Below are positions 10,613-21,016 of a stretch of DNA of 64,000 nucleotides, piece after piece (the stretch's first letter is position 1; the number at the start of each line of letters is the position of its first letter). Made by a program: the position numbers and the translations under genes. The notes under the pieces were generated by a model, which did no database searches, had not been told where the DNA came from, and was given only the letters and a program-made list of their open reading frames with translations. The DNA is taken from positions 76,220,836-76,284,835 of the forward strand of contig NC_080179.1 in assembly GCF_950295315.1 (NCBI RefSeq). Direction: 5' to 3'. The DNA comes from Erinaceus europaeus. Lineage: Eukaryota; Chordata; Mammalia; Eulipotyphla; Erinaceidae.

Positions 10613-11057
10613 AATGTAGTCTTGAAGGACAAGGTTTTTGTGGTACAAGCCAGGGATGGGGGGATATGGTCAATGGCATAGGTCTGTGAAAAACATTCAT
10701 AGCAAGAAGGGTGTGAGCAGGACGAAGAGGACACTGGCCGTACAGTGACCAGAGAGGGACAGTGGGCAGAAAGCAGAGGACGGCCAGCTGCCAAGAGGCA
10801 GAGACACAGCACTCACATAGGAAGCCTGGTAGCCGGATGCCTGGAGTCTTTATCTGCTTTCATCCTTGGGTTACTTTGCAAGTCCTCTGTCCCAGGATCT
10901 AGGGTTCACCTCCGTGGAAATGAGGATGCTTGCCCTTGGTGCTTCGCTTGGCTAGACAAGTATTGTTAAAATAGGACATGAGAATGATGGACAGGAAAAC
11001 AGGGCAGAGAGGCCCAAGGAGGTTCTGCTTCCAGTGGCAGTATAGCTTTTAAAAGAA
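10613..11057. other. Unique intergenic sequence
   Basis: No gene or repeat recognised. Confidence 0.45.
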
Positions 11058-11431
11058 AATTTTTACTTTATTTTATTTTATTTTATTTTGCCTCTGGGGT
11101 TATTGCTAGGACTCGGTGCCGGCACTGTGAATCCACTGCTCCTGGAGGCTATCCCCTCCCCCATTTTTGTTGCCCTCATTGCTCTTGTTGTTAATATTAT
11201 TGTTATTGTTGTTATTAATGCCATTGTTGTTGGATAGGACAGAGAGAAATGGAGAGAGGAGGGGAAGACAGAGAGGGGGAGAGAAAAACAGACACCTGCA
11301 GACCTGCTTCACTGCCTGGGAAGCGACTCCCCTGCAGGTGAGGAGCCGGGGGCTCCAACCAGGATCCTTATGCTGGTCCTTGCACTTTGCACCACCTGCA
11401 CTTTACCCGCTGCGCTACTGCCCAACTCCCA
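11058..11431 (-). mobile_element. SINE-A, full long form
   Basis: Reversed copy from the long-form end (TGCCTCTGGGGTTATTGC) through GTTGTTGGATAGGACAGAG to the head complement CTACTGCCCAACTCCC. Confidence 0.92.
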
Positions 11432-11436
11432 GAAGA

Positions 11437-11737
11437 TTTTTATTATTTTAAAAAATAGTTATTTACTTTTTGTTGCCTTTTTAAAAAATTATTGTTGTAG
11501 TTATTGTTGTTACTGATTTCATCGTTGTTGGATAGGACAGAGAAAAATGGAGAGAGGAGGGGAAGACAGAGAGGGGGAGAGAAAGACAGACACCTGCAGA
11601 CCTGCTTCACCGCCTGGGAAGCGACTCCCCTGCAGGTGGGGAGCCGGGGGCTCGAACCGGGATCCTTGCTCCAGTTCTTGGTCCTTGTGCTTTGCGTCAC
11701 GTGCGCTTAACGAGTTGTGCTACCGCCTGACTCTCAG
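11437..11737 (-). mobile_element. SINE-A
   Basis: Complete reversed copy placed directly after the preceding one in the same orientation. Confidence 0.9.
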
Positions 11738-11769
11738 AATATTTTGATTTTTAAGAAAAAGACCTATGT

Positions 11770-11922
11770 TTAATTTTTTTTATTTGCTGGGGCTTCACCA
11801 CTCCGACTTTGCTCAGAGAGACAGAGGTAGACAGGAAGAGAGACTGAAGCTTCCTCCATGCGGCAGGGGCTCAGCACACGGCAGAGAGCGCGCTACCCGG
11901 GTGAGCTGTCTTGCCAGCCCAA
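11770..11922 (-). mobile_element. Old SINE
   Basis: Short reversed copy: TTTGCTGGGGCTTCACCAC, a GACAGAGGTAGACAGGAAG body and a head ending TGCCAGCCC. Confidence 0.6.
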
Positions 11923-12104
11923 CATGCCGGACAAGTTTGATGCCTGGGGAGAGGCCGGCAGGTGCTCCAAGGCCTAAAGTGTAGAGGCAGAGAGAGAAGG
12001 TGACGATGAGCAGAGAGCTTGCACGGTGAGCCCAGCGTTCATTCTGCAAGGTTCTCAGAAGTGGATTGCAATTGTGAAGTTATCACCACTAGGATTTTCT
12101 TGTT

Positions 12105-12216
12105 CAACAATTGGGGTTTCACTACTGTGAACCATTTTCTTTTTCAGATAGAGAGAGATAAAGGGAGGAAGCGAGAGGAAAAGACACTACAGCACTAATT
12201 AAACCTCCTCCAATGC

Positions 12217-12268
<52 letters not shown>

Positions 12269-12318
12269 GTCCAAACCTGGGTGGTGTGTATGGCAAAGCA
12301 GTAAGTACACTGTTGGAA
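12105..12318 (-). mobile_element. Old SINE carrying an internal (GT)n run
   Basis: Reversed SINE body, interrupted at 12219-12265 by about 47 bases of GT alternation. Confidence 0.65.
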
Positions 12319-12432
12319 CATGCATGTGTGTGTGTGTGAGAGAGAAGCAGAGCTCCACTCTGGCACACGCCACGCCAGAGACCAAACTCAGCACCTCACA
12401 CTGGAGAGTCCAGCCCTTTACATCTCCTCCAT
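12319..12432 (-). mobile_element. Old SINE-C
   Basis: GAGAGAGAAGCAGAGCTCCA body and CACGCCAGAGACC core. Confidence 0.5.
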
Positions 12433-12575
12433 GTGGGCTGTTCCCACATGGGAGCTCCACCCCCCCTTTTCCAACCGTACCCCACAGTGTGTTAAAATTG
12501 CCACAATATCCCCAAGACATTCTCATCCAAAGTGTTTTGTGCTATGCACATACTGTTTTCTTATCAAGAATAATT

Positions 12576-12846
12576 TTTAGGGGGTTGGGTGGTAGCAGAG
12601 TGGGTTAAGCACGCATAGCGCAAAGCACATGGATCCCAGTTCGAGCCCCCGACTTCCCACCTGCAGGGGAGTCGCTTCCCAGGAGGTGAAGCAGGTCTGC
12701 AGGTGTCTGTCTTTCTCTCCCCCATCTGACTTCCCCTCCTCTCTCCATTTCTCTCATCCCTGAGGCTCCAAAGTCCCAGGTTCAATCCCCCGTACCACCA
12801 TAAGCCAGAGTTGAGCAGTGCTCTGGGAAAAAAAAAAAAAAAAAAG
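12576..12846 (+). mobile_element. Chimera: SINE-A 5' part joined to SINE-D 3' part
   Basis: A SINE-A head and core (12576-12755) passes directly into a SINE-D second half (ATCCCTGAGGCTCCAAAGTC ... GAGCAGTGCTCTGG plus poly-A). No A-rich tract lies between them. Confidence 0.75.
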
Positions 12847-12937
12847 GCTGCCAGGGCCAGTGGATTCTTTTATTTATTTTTAATTCTATTTTTTCCTTTA
12901 TTTTTAAATTTTTATTTTATTTATTTATTTTTATTTT

Positions 12938-13113
12938 TTAAAAATATTTTATTTATTTTTATTTTGATTCAGAGAGAGAGACACACACAGAGAGAGAGAA
13001 ACACCAGAGCACTGCTCAGCTCTGGCTTATGGTGGTGCAAGGGATTGAACCTGGGACTTAAGAGTCTCAGGCACGAGAGTCTGTTTGCATAACCATTATG
13101 CTATCTCCCCCAC
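12938..13113 (-). mobile_element. SINE-D
   Basis: Reversed copy with tail complement, ACCAGAGCACTGCTCAGCTC, TGGCTTATGGTGGTGC and head CCATTATGCTATCTCCCCC. A T-rich stretch at 12870-12937 precedes it. Confidence 0.85.
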
Positions 13114-13166
13114 CCCCAAGGTCCTGAGTTCTATCCTCAGCATTACATATGTCAAAGTGATGCTTT

Positions 13167-13455
13167 TAAAAAATATTTATTTATTTATTTTCCCTTTTGT
13201 GGCCCTTTTTTTAAAAAAAATTGTTGTCATCATTGTTAGATAAGGCAGAGAGAAACGGAGAGAGGAGGGAAAGACAGAGAGGGGGAGAGAAAGACAGACA
13301 CCTGCAGACCTGCTTCACTGCCTGGGAAGCGACTTCCCTGCAGGTGGGGAGCCGGGGGCTCGAACCGGGATCCTTAACCTGGTCCTGCGGGTCCTGCTGG
13401 TGCTTGCACTTCACACCATGTGCGCTTAACCCGCTATGCCAGCGCCCAGCTCCCC
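13167..13455 (-). mobile_element. SINE-A
   Basis: Complete reversed copy. A small SINE-C scrap (13115-13160, GGTCCTGAGTTCTATCCTCA) precedes it. Confidence 0.9.
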
Positions 13456-14075
13456 GCATCTGATTCTTATCTTAACTTCTTTGGCTCAGTTTCGCCCTGT
13501 TGGGTATTCTCCTTGCCCACCCTGGGCTGAGCAGTCAGCTGCAGGTATTGTTGACAACAGCTATTCTCAGTGGTCACTTTGGGCTGCAGATGCGAGTGGG
13601 CTGGAAGTCCTTGGAGCTGGGAGGTACGGCCTTTCTCAGGGCCACTAATGTTAACCTCCAGCATTATTAACAACCCTGTTACTAGCCTTTTGGCAATCAC
13701 ATCGTGAGCTTATTAATCATATTATAATTAAACAATATAAGCACAAATCTGGAGATTATTTCTCAACTCCAGTGTCTGTCCTCCTCCCAGTGGCCTCCCG
13801 ATGGGGAGAAACCAGATAAGAGAGTAGGAAAGACAGACAGTTGAAGGCTCACCACAAAGGCAGAGTCCTCTTCCACCAACCACAACCCCTGCCAGCCCTC
13901 TGACGTTGTCACCAAAGGTCCATGTAGTGCTTCACAAAGCCTCCCAGAAACTCTGTCACTCACACAGCAATCGTGTCTTCACGGGTCGCCTTTGTGTCCG
14001 ACTCTGGCACAGTCTTGCCTGTCTACCCACACACCACCCTTCAGCGTTTCCTTGGTCTCTGTTCAGAAGCCGAGG
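13456..14075. other. Unique intergenic sequence, repeat-free
   Basis: About 620 bp with no recognised repeat. The AT-rich part near 13690-13770 would be the first place to look for a conserved element, but conservation cannot be judged from one sequence. Confidence 0.45.
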
Positions 14076-14565
14076 TTAGGGGTCTGGGCAGTGGCACATA
14101 AGTTACCATGCTGAAGGCCCCAGGTTCAAAGCCTCAGTCCCCACCTGCAGGCAGGGAAGCTTCATGAGCGGTAAAGAAGTTTCTGCAGGTGTCTCTCTCT
14201 ATCTCCCCCTCCCCTCTCAATTTCTCTCCATTTCTTTTTTAAATTTTTTTAAATATTTGTTTATTTTCCCTGTTGTTGCCCTTGTTTTTTTTTTATCATT
14301 GTTGTTATTGATGTCGTCATTGTTGGACAGGACAGAGAGAAATGGAGAGAGGAGGGGAAGACAGAGAGGAGGAGAGAAAGACAGACACCTGCAGACCTGC
14401 TTCACCGCCTGGGAAGCGACTCCCCTGCAGGTGGGGAGCCGGGGTTCGAACCGGGATCCTTATGTCGGTCCTTGTGCTTTGCGCCAGGTGCGCTTAACCC
14501 GCTGCGCTACTGCCCGACCCCCAGTTTCTCTCTATTTCTATCAAATAAAAGAAATAAAGGGGAAC
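14076..14565 (+). mobile_element. SINE-B split by a nested SINE-A
   Basis: Left part 14076-14235, right part 14525-14565 (TTTCTCTCTATTTCTATCAA and tail). Confidence 0.8.
14236..14524 (-). mobile_element. SINE-A nested in SINE-B
   Basis: Complete reversed copy flanked by the 15-bp repeat TTTCTCTCYATTTCT at 14221-14235 and 14525-14539 (one mismatch), read as its TSD. Confidence 0.9.
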
Positions 14566-14626
14566 TGTCATAGTTACAAAAAATAAACAAGGAGGGGGAA
14601 GGGAAGGAGGAGGAGAAGAGCAGTCT

Positions 14627-14797
14627 GGTGGTCCGGGAGGCGGCGCAGTGGATAAAGCTGTGGACTCTCAAGCATGAGGTCTTGAGTTCAATTCCAGGCA
14701 TTAAATGTACCAGAGAGATGTCTGGTTCTTTCTCTCTCTCCTTCTATATTTTCATTAATGAATAAATAAAATATTTCAATTAAAAAATGAAAAAGAA
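14627..14797 (+). mobile_element. SINE-C
   Basis: Complete copy: GGTGGTCCGGGAGGCGGCGC head, GTGGATAAAGC, CTCTCAAGCATGAGGTC and an AT-rich tail. Confidence 0.9.
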
Positions 14798-15069
14798 ATC
14801 AAAACCCACTTCCACCGCTTCAGGATGCTTCAGTGGCTTTTCACTGGTCGACAGTTTTCGAGACGGTCAGCCAAATGACTCCCTGGGATAGTACAAAGCT
14901 TGGCACGTGCTAGACCCAAGTCTGAGAGCCTGGCTCCCGCAGCACTGAAGGACACTTTGGTGCTGTGGTGTCTTTCACTCTTTGCCAGAAAAGAAAGCGT
15001 CAAACTCATCACTTTTTGCCCAGAGTTCATATGTCATCTCTAAAAAAATGCTACAAAAGAAAGTTGTTT
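14798..15069. other. Unique intergenic sequence
   Basis: No repeat or gene recognised. Confidence 0.4.
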
Positions 15070-15178
15070 TAGTGGCTGGGGAGGTGGCTCTCTGCCAGAG
15101 AGCAGGACTTGCATGTATCAATCCCTGCGTGCTACAAGCCAGTATTTGTTGCTTCTCAGCCCATGGTAAAAAGTAAAT
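15070..15178 (+). mobile_element. Old SINE
   Basis: tRNA-like head GTGGCTGGGGAGGTGGCTC and B-box-like ATCAATCCCTGCG; short degenerate copy. Confidence 0.5.
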
Positions 15179-15183
15179 ATAAG

Positions 15184-15338
15184 GGTGGCCCGGAAGATGC
15201 TGCAGTGGATCAAGGCTTGGGCTCTGAAGCAGGAGGTCCTGAGTTCTGCTCTGGCATCACATGTGTCAAAGTGATGCTCTGGTTCTCTCTCTCTCTCTGT
15301 ACCCCTCTCTTCCAAATAAATAAATAAATTGAGGGAGG
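15184..15338 (+). mobile_element. SINE-C, diverged
   Basis: GGCCCGGAAGATGCTGCAGT head, GGAGGTCCTGAGTTCTGC, CT-rich body and AAATAAATAAATAAATT tail. Confidence 0.82.
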
Positions 15339-15502
15339 GCAGCTCCTAACATATCAAAAATATCTGAACTTGAAGAATATCAGTTCTCTGAAAAATGCTA
15401 GCCAGAACAATAATAGGCAGTAATATTGCATAGTTATTCATGTCCCTATGCCTTTTCCTTCTAACTCCAATAGCCAAGTAATCTTAAAGATAACAACATG
15501 GT

Positions 15503-15711
15503 CGGGGCTGGGTGGTGGCGCACCTGGTTGAGCGCACATGTTACAATGTGCAAGGACACAGGTTCAAGCCCCCGGTCCCCATCTGCAGGGGGAAAGCTTT
15601 GCGAGTGGAGAAGCAGTGCTGTAGGTGTCTCTCTGTCTCTCTCCCTATCAACCCCTTCCCTCTTGATTTCTGGCTGTCCTTATCCAATAAATAAAGATTA
15701 AAAAAAAGATA
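15503..15711 (+). mobile_element. SINE-B
   Basis: Complete copy with CACCTGGTTGAGCGCACATG, AAGCCCCCGGTCCCCATC and AATAAATAAAGATT tail. The 160 bp to its left is unique. Confidence 0.93.
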
Positions 15712-15775
15712 ATACAGTAAAGTCATTTTGTGGTGATCCAAAAACAACTGTGGAGGTCTTAAAAGTTTTTAACTT

Positions 15776-15988
15776 GGAGGGGCCGGGTGGTGGCGCACCT
15801 GGTTGAGCGCACATGTTACAGTGCCCAAGGACCCTGGTTTGAGCCCCCGGTCCCCACCTGCAGGGGGAAAGCTTCACGAGTAGTAAAGCAGGACTGCAGG
15901 TGTCGCTCTGTCTCTCTCTCCCCTCTCCATTTCTGACTATCTCTATCCAATAAATAAATAAATAAAGATAATAAATTTTTTTTAAGTT
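15776..15988 (+). mobile_element. SINE-B
   Basis: Second complete copy, same orientation as the copy 65 bp upstream. Very similar to it, so probably a recent family. Confidence 0.93.
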
Positions 15989-16004
15989 TTTGACTTGGAA
16001 TCTA

Positions 16005-16419
16005 CAATTGCAATAATAATAATAATTATTATTTTTGTTGCCAAGGTTATTGCTGGGACTTGTTGCCTGCACTGCTTCACTATTCCCAGGGGCCATTGCT
16101 TTCATTAAAAAAATTTTTTTTTAAATTATTTATTTTCCCTTTTGTTGCCCTTGTTTTTATTGTTGTTATAGTTATTATTGTTGCTGTTATTGATGTCATT
16201 GTTGGATAGGACAGAGAGAAATGGAGAGAGGAGGGGAAGACAGAGAGGGGGAGAGAAAGACAGACACCTGCAGACCTGCTTCACTGCCTGTGAAGCGACT
16301 CCCCTGGAGGTGGGGAGCCGGGGGCTCGAACCAGGATCCTTGAGCTGGTCCTTGCGCTTTGCGAAACGTGCGCTTAACCCACTGCGCTAGCGCCCAACTC
16401 CCGCTTTCATTTTTTTTTT

Positions 16420-16451
<32 letters not shown>

Positions 16452-16560
16452 AGAGAGAGAGAAGGAGAGACACCAACAACACTACTCACCACTTAAGAAA
16501 TATCACCCCTACGCGTGGGGATGGGGGCTTGACTCCAAGTCCTCAAGCATGGCGGCATGC
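16005..16560 (-). mobile_element. Old long-form SINE split by a nested SINE-A
   Basis: The left part (GTTGCCAAGGTTATTGCTGG ... GGCCATTGCTTTCATT) and the right part (16403 onward, GA-rich body to about 16560) belong to one reversed element. Confidence 0.75.
16107..16402 (-). mobile_element. SINE-A with clear TSD
   Basis: Complete reversed copy bracketed by the direct repeat GCTTTCATT at 16098-16106 and 16403-16411. Confidence 0.93.
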
Positions 16561-16574
16561 AGTCACCTGCAGTT

Positions 16575-16880
16575 CCATCTGTTTTGTCCCAAAGAACACA
16601 ATTATCATCTTTTTTATTGCAGAGTAGTACTCCATGAATATATGTCCCTTGACTTATTAGTCTACAGAGGGACATTTAATCTGCTTCCACTCTTCAGCTA
16701 TAGTGAGTAATGCAGTTATGAACATGAGGTGCACGTGTCCCTTTGAGCTAGTGCTTGACTGTCCTTTGGATAAACGCCCAAGAGTGGTATTGCGGGGTCA
16801 TAGGGTAATCGAATCTCACCTTTATTTGTTTAAGGATGCTCCTTACTGCTTTCCAGGCTTTCCAGGGGCTGCACCAGCCG
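16575..16880 (-). mobile_element. L1 3'-region fragment
   Basis: GAGTAGTACTCCATGAATAT, TCTGCTTCCACTCTTCAGCT and ATTGCGGGGTCATAGGGTAA follow the typical order of an L1 3' region read in reverse. The open frame through it is a shadow. Confidence 0.8.
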
Positions 16881-17374
16881 GCATTCCTACCAACAACAGC
16901 ACGAGTCCCCTTTTCTCAGAAGTTTCTAACTGTGAGCTCTGTTCCTCTCCCACGGCCTCACACAGACTGACCACGGATGACAGACTGTGCCACTCCAGCC
17001 AGAGAGTCAAAAGCAGACAATCTCTCTCAGAGATCTGGTGTCTCCTCCCTGGTTCACCGTGTGTGCAAAGCACTTAGGTGCTGAGTAACGGTGCTGAGGC
17101 CAGTCATAAAGAATTCATGAAAGTAACAAAGAGAAGTTTCGCCTCTGTGCGTCTAGAATGAAGTCCCGAGGTCCCCTGGGGCGCCTGTAATGAGGCCTGA
17201 AGGTGCTGGGGCTGATGCCTCTGTCATGCCCCCACCCAGACACCAGCGCCCTTCTCTCGCTCAGCCCCCAGATACAGCCCGCGTGGATGCATGTGTCCCT
17301 CTAGGGGCAAATAGGTCTGCTCCTGGGCAGGCAGAAACGTGGGGGCCTTTCATTTATTTTTTATTTTATTCTGA
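16881..17374. other. Unassigned intergenic sequence
   Basis: May include more degraded L1 3' region at the left. No gene recognised. Confidence 0.4.
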
Positions 17375-17543
17375 TTTTTTCTTTATTGGGGGGGGGGTTC
17401 ATACAGTCAACAGCAAAACACAGTCGTTTTTACATGTGTAACATTTCTCAGCTTTTCACATAACAATACAATCTCCTCTAGGTCCTCCTCTGCCATCATG
17501 GTCCAGGACCTGAACCCTTCCCCTCACCACAGAGTCTTTTATT
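17375..17543 (-). mobile_element. L1 3' end, subfamily 1
   Basis: Reversed 3' end: TTTATTGGGGG, CATACAGTCAACAGCAAAAC, CTCTGCCATCATGGTCCAGG and CACAGAGTCTTTTA. Confidence 0.8.
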
Positions 17544-17547
17544 TTTT

Positions 17548-17765
17548 TTCCTTTCCTTTATTGGGGAATTAATGTTTTACATTCAACAGTAAATACAATA
17601 TTTTGTACATGCATAACATTTCCCAGTTTTCCACATAACAATACCCCCACTAGGTCCTCTGTCATCCTTTTGAACCTGTATTCTCGCCCCCACCCCAGAG
17701 TCTTTGACTTTGGTGCAATACACTAACTCCAGTTCAGGTTCTACTTGTGTTTTTTCTTTTTATTT
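17548..17765 (-). mobile_element. L1 3' end, subfamily 2
   Basis: Reversed 3' end: TTTATTGGGGAATTAATG, ATTCAACAGTAAATACAATA, CACTAGGTCCTCTGTCATCC and GACTTTGGTGCAATACACTA. It lies directly after the related end at 17375. Confidence 0.85.
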
Positions 17766-17776
17766 TCCTTTATTTC

Positions 17777-17834
17777 TTCCTTCCTTCTTTCCTCCCTTCC
17801 TTCCTTCCTTCCTTCCTTCCTTCCTTCCTTCCTT
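17777..17834. repeat. (TTCC)n microsatellite
   Basis: About 14 tetranucleotide units at the tail side of the reversed SINE-A that follows, so probably expanded from its tail. Confidence 0.95.
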
Positions 17835-18116
17835 GCTTTTCCCCCTTTATTGTCCTTGTTGTTTTATTGTTGTTGTAGTTATTATTATTGTTGTTGTTAT
17901 TGATGTCGTCATTGTTGTATAGGACAGAGAGAAATGGAGAGAGGAGGGGAAGACAGAGAGGGGGAGAGAAAGACAGACACCTGCAGACCTGCTTCACCGC
18001 CTGGGAAGCGACTCCCCTGCAGGTGGGGAGCCGGGGGCTCGAACCGGGATCCTTCCGCCGGTCCTTGTGCTTTGCGCCACGTGTGCTTAAAACCCGTTGT
18101 GCTACCGCCTGACCTC
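17835..18116 (-). mobile_element. SINE-A
   Basis: Complete reversed copy. TGTGTTTTTT occurs on both sides (near 17748 and 18118) and may be part of a TSD. Confidence 0.9.
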
Positions 18117-18370
18117 CTGTGTTTTTTGTTTTTGTTTTTGCCTCCAGGCTTATCACTGGGCTCAGTGCTGGCACTACAAATGCACTGCTCACGGAGGCCA
18201 CCCCCCATTTTTTATTGGATAAGACAGAGAAATTGAGAGAGGAGGAGGGGGAGATAGAGAGAAAGAAAGAGAGAAGCTTGTGTGAAGCATTCCCCCTGCA
18301 GGTGAGGAGTGGGGCCTGGAACTGGGATCCTTTCGTAGGTCGTTGCATTTCTTACTATGTGCACTTACGT
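18117..18370 (-). mobile_element. Old long-form SINE
   Basis: TTGCCTCCAGGCTTATCACT end, GA-rich body and a degenerate head. Confidence 0.72.
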
Positions 18371-18374
18371 GTTT

Positions 18375-18550
18375 TCTTATTTTTCAACTTCTTTTTACTA
18401 TTAGTGATTTAATAATGCTTGGCAAGACTGTAGGATAAGAGAGATACAATTCATACAATTTCCACTACCAGAGTTCCATATCCCGTCCCCTCCACTGGAA
18501 GATTCTCTACTCTTTATTCCTCTGGGAGTGTGGAGTCTGCAAGACTTTCA
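18375..18550 (-). mobile_element. L1-related 3' repeat, diverged
   Basis: Shares ATACAATT...CCACTACCAGAGTTCC and CCTCTGGGAGTGTGGA with the better copy at 55680-56100. Confidence 0.6.
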
Positions 18551-18784
18551 TGCTGAACTCCAGCACCACTGAAAAAGTGCTAAGCACAGCACTGGTCCTC
18601 TTTGTCTTTTTCCCTCTGTATCTTTTTCTTTCATTAAAGTAAAATAAATAAAATATTAAGAAAGAATAACACAAACGTTTGCATTAGTGAAGACCACACC
18701 AAATCTTTCTGAAGATTTCTGTCAGTCTCATACTTAGCAAGTGTTTGTGCTTCACATTCTTAGAAAAAGTCAACTTAAAATAGT
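18551..18784. other. SINE-C scrap and unique sequence
   Basis: A degraded SINE-C 3' half (to about 18665) is followed by unique sequence. Confidence 0.4.
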
Positions 18785-18950
18785 AAGGTCGAGTTCCCAG
18801 TCTCCACCTGCAGTGGGACAGTACTTCTCTCTGTCTCTCTCCCTATCTCTGTCTCTCACCCGCCTAAAAAAAAAAAAAGGCTGCCAGGAACGATAGATTC
18901 ATGTGCACGCTGAGCTCCAGTGATCACCCTGGCATTAAAAAAAATGCACC
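18785..18950 (+). mobile_element. SINE-B long-form fragment
   Basis: 5'-truncated: CAGTCTCCACCTGCAGTGGG, CT-rich body, poly-A, then the extension ending near CACCCTGGCATT. Confidence 0.7.
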
Positions 18951-19371
18951 AGAGGAAACTGAAAGATGATTGAATAGGGGAGAGGAGTCAGCAAGGTAGT
19001 CGTGACAGAGATTTTTGTGCCTGGGGCTCTGCGGTGCCTGGTTCAGTCCTAGTCACCACTATAATCCGGAACTGCGCAGGGAGCTGGTTAAGATGAGTGG
19101 CTGGGTTAAAGAAGGAAGGGGGTGCATTTGCAGTGTGATATTACTCAGCTCTTAAACATAGATGACACTTTATCAATGGACACTGACAAGGGAACTAAGG
19201 TGATCTGAAGGGAAGTTGGGGGAGGGAAAGAGGGGAGATGGATGGAGAGAAAAGGTGGTGAGGCTATGTGAGTGGATCCTTGTACTTAGAACTGTGTGCA
19301 CTTAACTGCGTGTGCCACTGCCCAGCCCCTTTCCTTTTAAAATACATAAATCATTAAAATAATAATAGAGG
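18951..19371. other. Mixed old SINE scraps
   Basis: 18985-19095 resembles a degenerate SINE-D and 19270-19330 a reversed SINE head (CCACTGCCCAGCCCC). The remainder is unassigned. Confidence 0.4.
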
Positions 19372-19648
19372 GGGTGGGCGGTAGCTCAGAGGGTTTAGCA
19401 CACCTGGTGCAAAGTGCAAGGAACGGTGTGAGGATCCTGGTTCGAGCCCCCGGCTCCCCACCTGCAGGGGAGTCGCTTCCCAGGCGGTGAAGCAGGTCTG
19501 CAGGTGTCTGTCTTTCTCTCCCCCTTCTCTGTCTTCCCCTCCTCGCTCCATTTCTCTCTGTCCTATCCAACAACGACGACATCAATAATAACTACAACAA
19601 TAAAACAAGAGCAACAAAAGGGAATAAATAAGTAAATATAAAAAATTC
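19372..19648 (+). mobile_element. SINE-A
   Basis: Complete copy: GGGGGTGGGCGGTAGCTCAG head, GGTTCGAGCCC B-box, AACGACGACATCAATAATAA block and A-rich tail. Confidence 0.9.
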
Positions 19649-19882
19649 TTTCCTTGCTTATTAATTTATCTTCCTGCCCCCAGCCTTTATTTGTTTGATT
19701 TATTCAAGAAAGAAATCATAAAAGCATCTTACTAGCAATTCCTACCCAGGAAATATATGCACTTAAGGTCAACTGCAGAGGCAGAAGGGGGTGGCCGGGG
19801 TGGAGGGTGGGGCAAGACTTGAGGGAGAAGAAAGTCATACAGAAATAACCAAAAAACTGGTGTGGCGGTAAAAACAGCTAAG
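19649..19882. other. Unique intergenic sequence
   Basis: No gene or repeat recognised. Confidence 0.4.
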
Positions 19883-20094
19883 AGGGGTTGGGTGGTGGCA
19901 CACCTGATTGAGCGCACATGTTACAGTCACAAGGACCCACGTTCAAGCCCTCAGTCCCCACCTGCATGGGGAAGTCTTCACGGGTGGTGAAGCAGGGCTG
20001 CAAGTGTCTCTCTCTCTCTCTCTATCTGTCTCCCCCTTCCTCTCAACTTCTGGCTGTCTCAAATCAATAAAGATAATAAAAAATTTTTTTAAAG
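19883..20094 (+). mobile_element. SINE-B
   Basis: Complete copy with CACCTGATTGAGCGCACATG and an AATAAAGATAATAAAAAA tail. Confidence 0.92.
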
Positions 20095-20256
20095 CTAAGA
20101 ATGCCATCTTATGTAAATTTGACTAATCAGATATCCACACTTCCCTGCAAATGAAACACCCTCGCTTCATTTTACTGACTACAAACATTTTACTTTCTGT
20201 GGACCTTCAGACGTTTCAAGATGGCTCACTTTTATCTACATGATTAAGATTTCCTA

Positions 20257-20465
20257 GGCGGGGACAGGCAGTGGCACAACCGGTTAAGCTCACACATTAC
20301 AGTGCATAATGACCCAGGTTCAAGCCCCCAGCCCCCACCTGCAGGGCGGAAACTTCAGAAGTGGTGAAGCAGGGCTGCTGTCTGTCTCTCTCCCGCTCTA
20401 TCTCCCCTCCCTCTCAATTTCTCTCTTTATCCAATAATAAATAAATAAATATATTAAAAAAAATT
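20257..20465 (+). mobile_element. SINE-B, last SINE before the PRTG promoter
   Basis: Complete copy (GGACAGGCAGTGGCACAACC head, TTCAAGCCCCCAGC B-box side). No further SINE is recognised until 28381. Confidence 0.9.
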
Positions 20466-21016
20466 CCTGAGGCAAGGTAGCAATTGTTTTCCTCATGCAG
20501 TTCAACTGAAATTAAGTGGATTTCCTGGGACGGCAGGGCTGTCCTCCGAGCACATGCTCTAATCCCCTTTTTATTTTATTTTTAAAATAAAGGTGACTCC
20601 TGGAACGAGCTAAATGTGGTGTGTTGGTGTCTTTGCGATGGAAGCTTGACTGACTCCCTTGAACCACTTTCATTCAGTCTAGTTCTTTGCTCGCCTCCTG
20701 TCATGCATCATCCTTTCACGTTTTGCAGGAGCAAATGAGGCTCCCCCTGCAAATCTGATCGCGTTTTAAATGCACGTGCAGACTCCCTCTAAAGGACAGG
20801 AAGCACCCCTGCGTGTCTGTCCTGGTAACATGCGCACTCGCCTGGGTGAGCCACAGCTCGCAGGGTCACACATGCAGAGTCCAGCAAGTTGCTCACCACC
20901 GGCCCGTTCCACGCGCTTTTCTATGCCCTGTGCTCCTGGGCTGAAAAACTTGAGAGCCCGCCCACAAGAGACAGCTCCCCGAAAGGGAGTCCCTCACTTG
21001 GGGGTGGGGGTACTTT
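20466..21016. other. Unique sequence upstream of the PRTG promoter
   Basis: Repeat-free, shifting from AT-rich to GC-rich toward the promoter. A likely place for distal promoter elements, judged only by position. Confidence 0.5.

Noticed and set aside
16703..17077. 124-codon frame as a gene
   Set aside because: Most of it overlaps an L1 3' region and there are no exon borders.
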